64,000 nt of DNA from Bacteroidia bacterium (GTDB lineage Bacteria; Bacteroidota; Bacteroidia; AKYH767-A; OLB10), in NCBI GenBank assembly GCA_016788165.1, contig JAEUTH010000042.1:62001-126000 (forward strand). The letters are read 5' to 3'. The position numbers and the translations under genes were made by a program. Under the pieces are notes generated by a model. It made no database searches. It saw only the letters and a list, made by a program, of their open reading frames with translations, and was not told the origin of the DNA. Positions 63,736-64,000 of this stretch are shown here, piece by piece; within the stretch, counting starts at the first letter, position 1, and each line of letters opens with the position of its first letter.

Positions 63736-64000
63736 CTATTTCGAATAATTAAAAAATGGTTTACTTATAGCAAGCAACTCATTTGTTATCATAGCTGTTG
63801 CGCCCCAAATAATCTCCTGATTAATTTGATAACAAGGCACTTGTAATTGCAAGCCACTACTAACTATAACGGGCTTAATGGTTTTATTTTTATTGTGATT
63901 AAGTTCAGTTAATGATATCGGTATAACTGTTTCAACCTCATGCGCATTTGGTTGCCAAATTTGTTCGTTATCAGAATAAGAAATAAAAGGATGTACCATA
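63736..64000 (-). CDS. Nudix hydrolase, CoA-pyrophosphatase-like (5' end outside window)
   Basis: Only the C-terminal 87 or so codons are present; the frame is open to the right edge. The end reads YQINQEIIWGATAMITNELL, matching the C-terminal region of Nudix CoA pyrophosphatases (NUDT7/YeaB type), and EVETVIPISLTEL fits the preceding strand. The Nudix box itself would lie outside the window, so the assignment rests on this tail. Its stop directly follows the histidine kinase gene's stop. Confidence 0.72.
   Translation of the reverse strand, partial: MVHPFISYSDNEQIWQPNAHEVETVIPISLTELNHNKNKTIKPVIVSSGLQLQVPCYQINQEIIWGATAMITNELLAISKPFFNYSK

Noticed and set aside
1-64000. CRISPR arrays, insertion sequences, toxin-antitoxin or defence islands
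   Set aside because: No regularly spaced repeats, transposase genes or defence-system domains were found on either strand.

Overview
The window looks like a stretch of core chromosome from a low-G+C Bacteroidota bacterium, probably Chitinophagales- or Sphingobacteriales-like (the order is an inference). The evidence is a PorT-type type IX secretion (T9SS) protein and several secreted proteins with C-terminal T9SS sorting domains, Bacteroidota-typical families (DUF3078, DUF4197, DUF4293, a secreted M49 peptidase), a Rho with a long disordered N-terminal insertion, promoters of the TTG-N(17-22)-TAnnTTTG type and very few Shine-Dalgarno sequences. I see no insertion sequence, prophage, CRISPR array or conjugative module.

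Layout. 1-2 kb: end of a glycan locus with two glycosyltransferases. 2-6.4 kb: TerC-type membrane protein, OmpA-like protein, a T9SS cargo and small conserved proteins. 6.5-9.8 kb: mutL, a TonB-C-like protein and recR. 9.8-13.8 kb: a large glycosyltransferase fusion and a GT-C membrane glycosyltransferase. 13.9-19.4 kb: LOG-family protein, mscL, DUF3078, an FAD enzyme, DUF4293 and DUF4197. 19.5-23.7 kb: grpE-dnaJ and an ABC-2 exporter pair. 23.7-25.8 kb: phosphatidylserine decarboxylase and glutamate dehydrogenase. 25.9-31.4 kb: pstSCAB-phoU, divergent from a PhoB-like regulator. 31.5-34.4 kb: tRNA-Glu, rpsT, radC and an orphan protein with kinase-like motifs. 34.6-40.5 kb: aminotransferase, heptose kinase, menG, porT and rho. 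41-49 kb: secreted chitinase, HtrA protease, dapF, a GNAT, a DUF4838 glycosidase-like protein and murB. 49-55 kb: a 41-residue lipoprotein, plsY, a beta-barrel protein, an M49 dipeptidyl peptidase and a YCF48-like protein. 55-62 kb: GH92 mannosidase, two T9SS cargos and two tRNAs. 62-64 kb: an Rrf2 regulator, a PhoR-like kinase and the end of a Nudix gene.

How the genes work together. The pst operon, phoU, the PhoB-like regulator and possibly the distant PhoR-like kinase would form the phosphate-starvation circuit. PorT supports export of the T9SS cargos found here (GH18 chitinase, S74 protein and others). The GH18, GH92 and DUF4838 proteins, with the secreted M49 peptidase, suggest growth on chitin, glycoprotein glycans and peptides.

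Most unusual points: an unannotated-looking protein next to radC that carries an aminoglycoside-kinase-like set of motifs; a PstC permease with an inserted PstS-like segment; a glycosyltransferase fused to a sugar-phosphate transferase that has lost its catalytic core; a MutL whose endonuclease motifs are all degenerate; a perfect hairpin in the rho leader; and palindromes between pstS and the regulator gene. All of these come from reading the sequence alone; no database search was possible.
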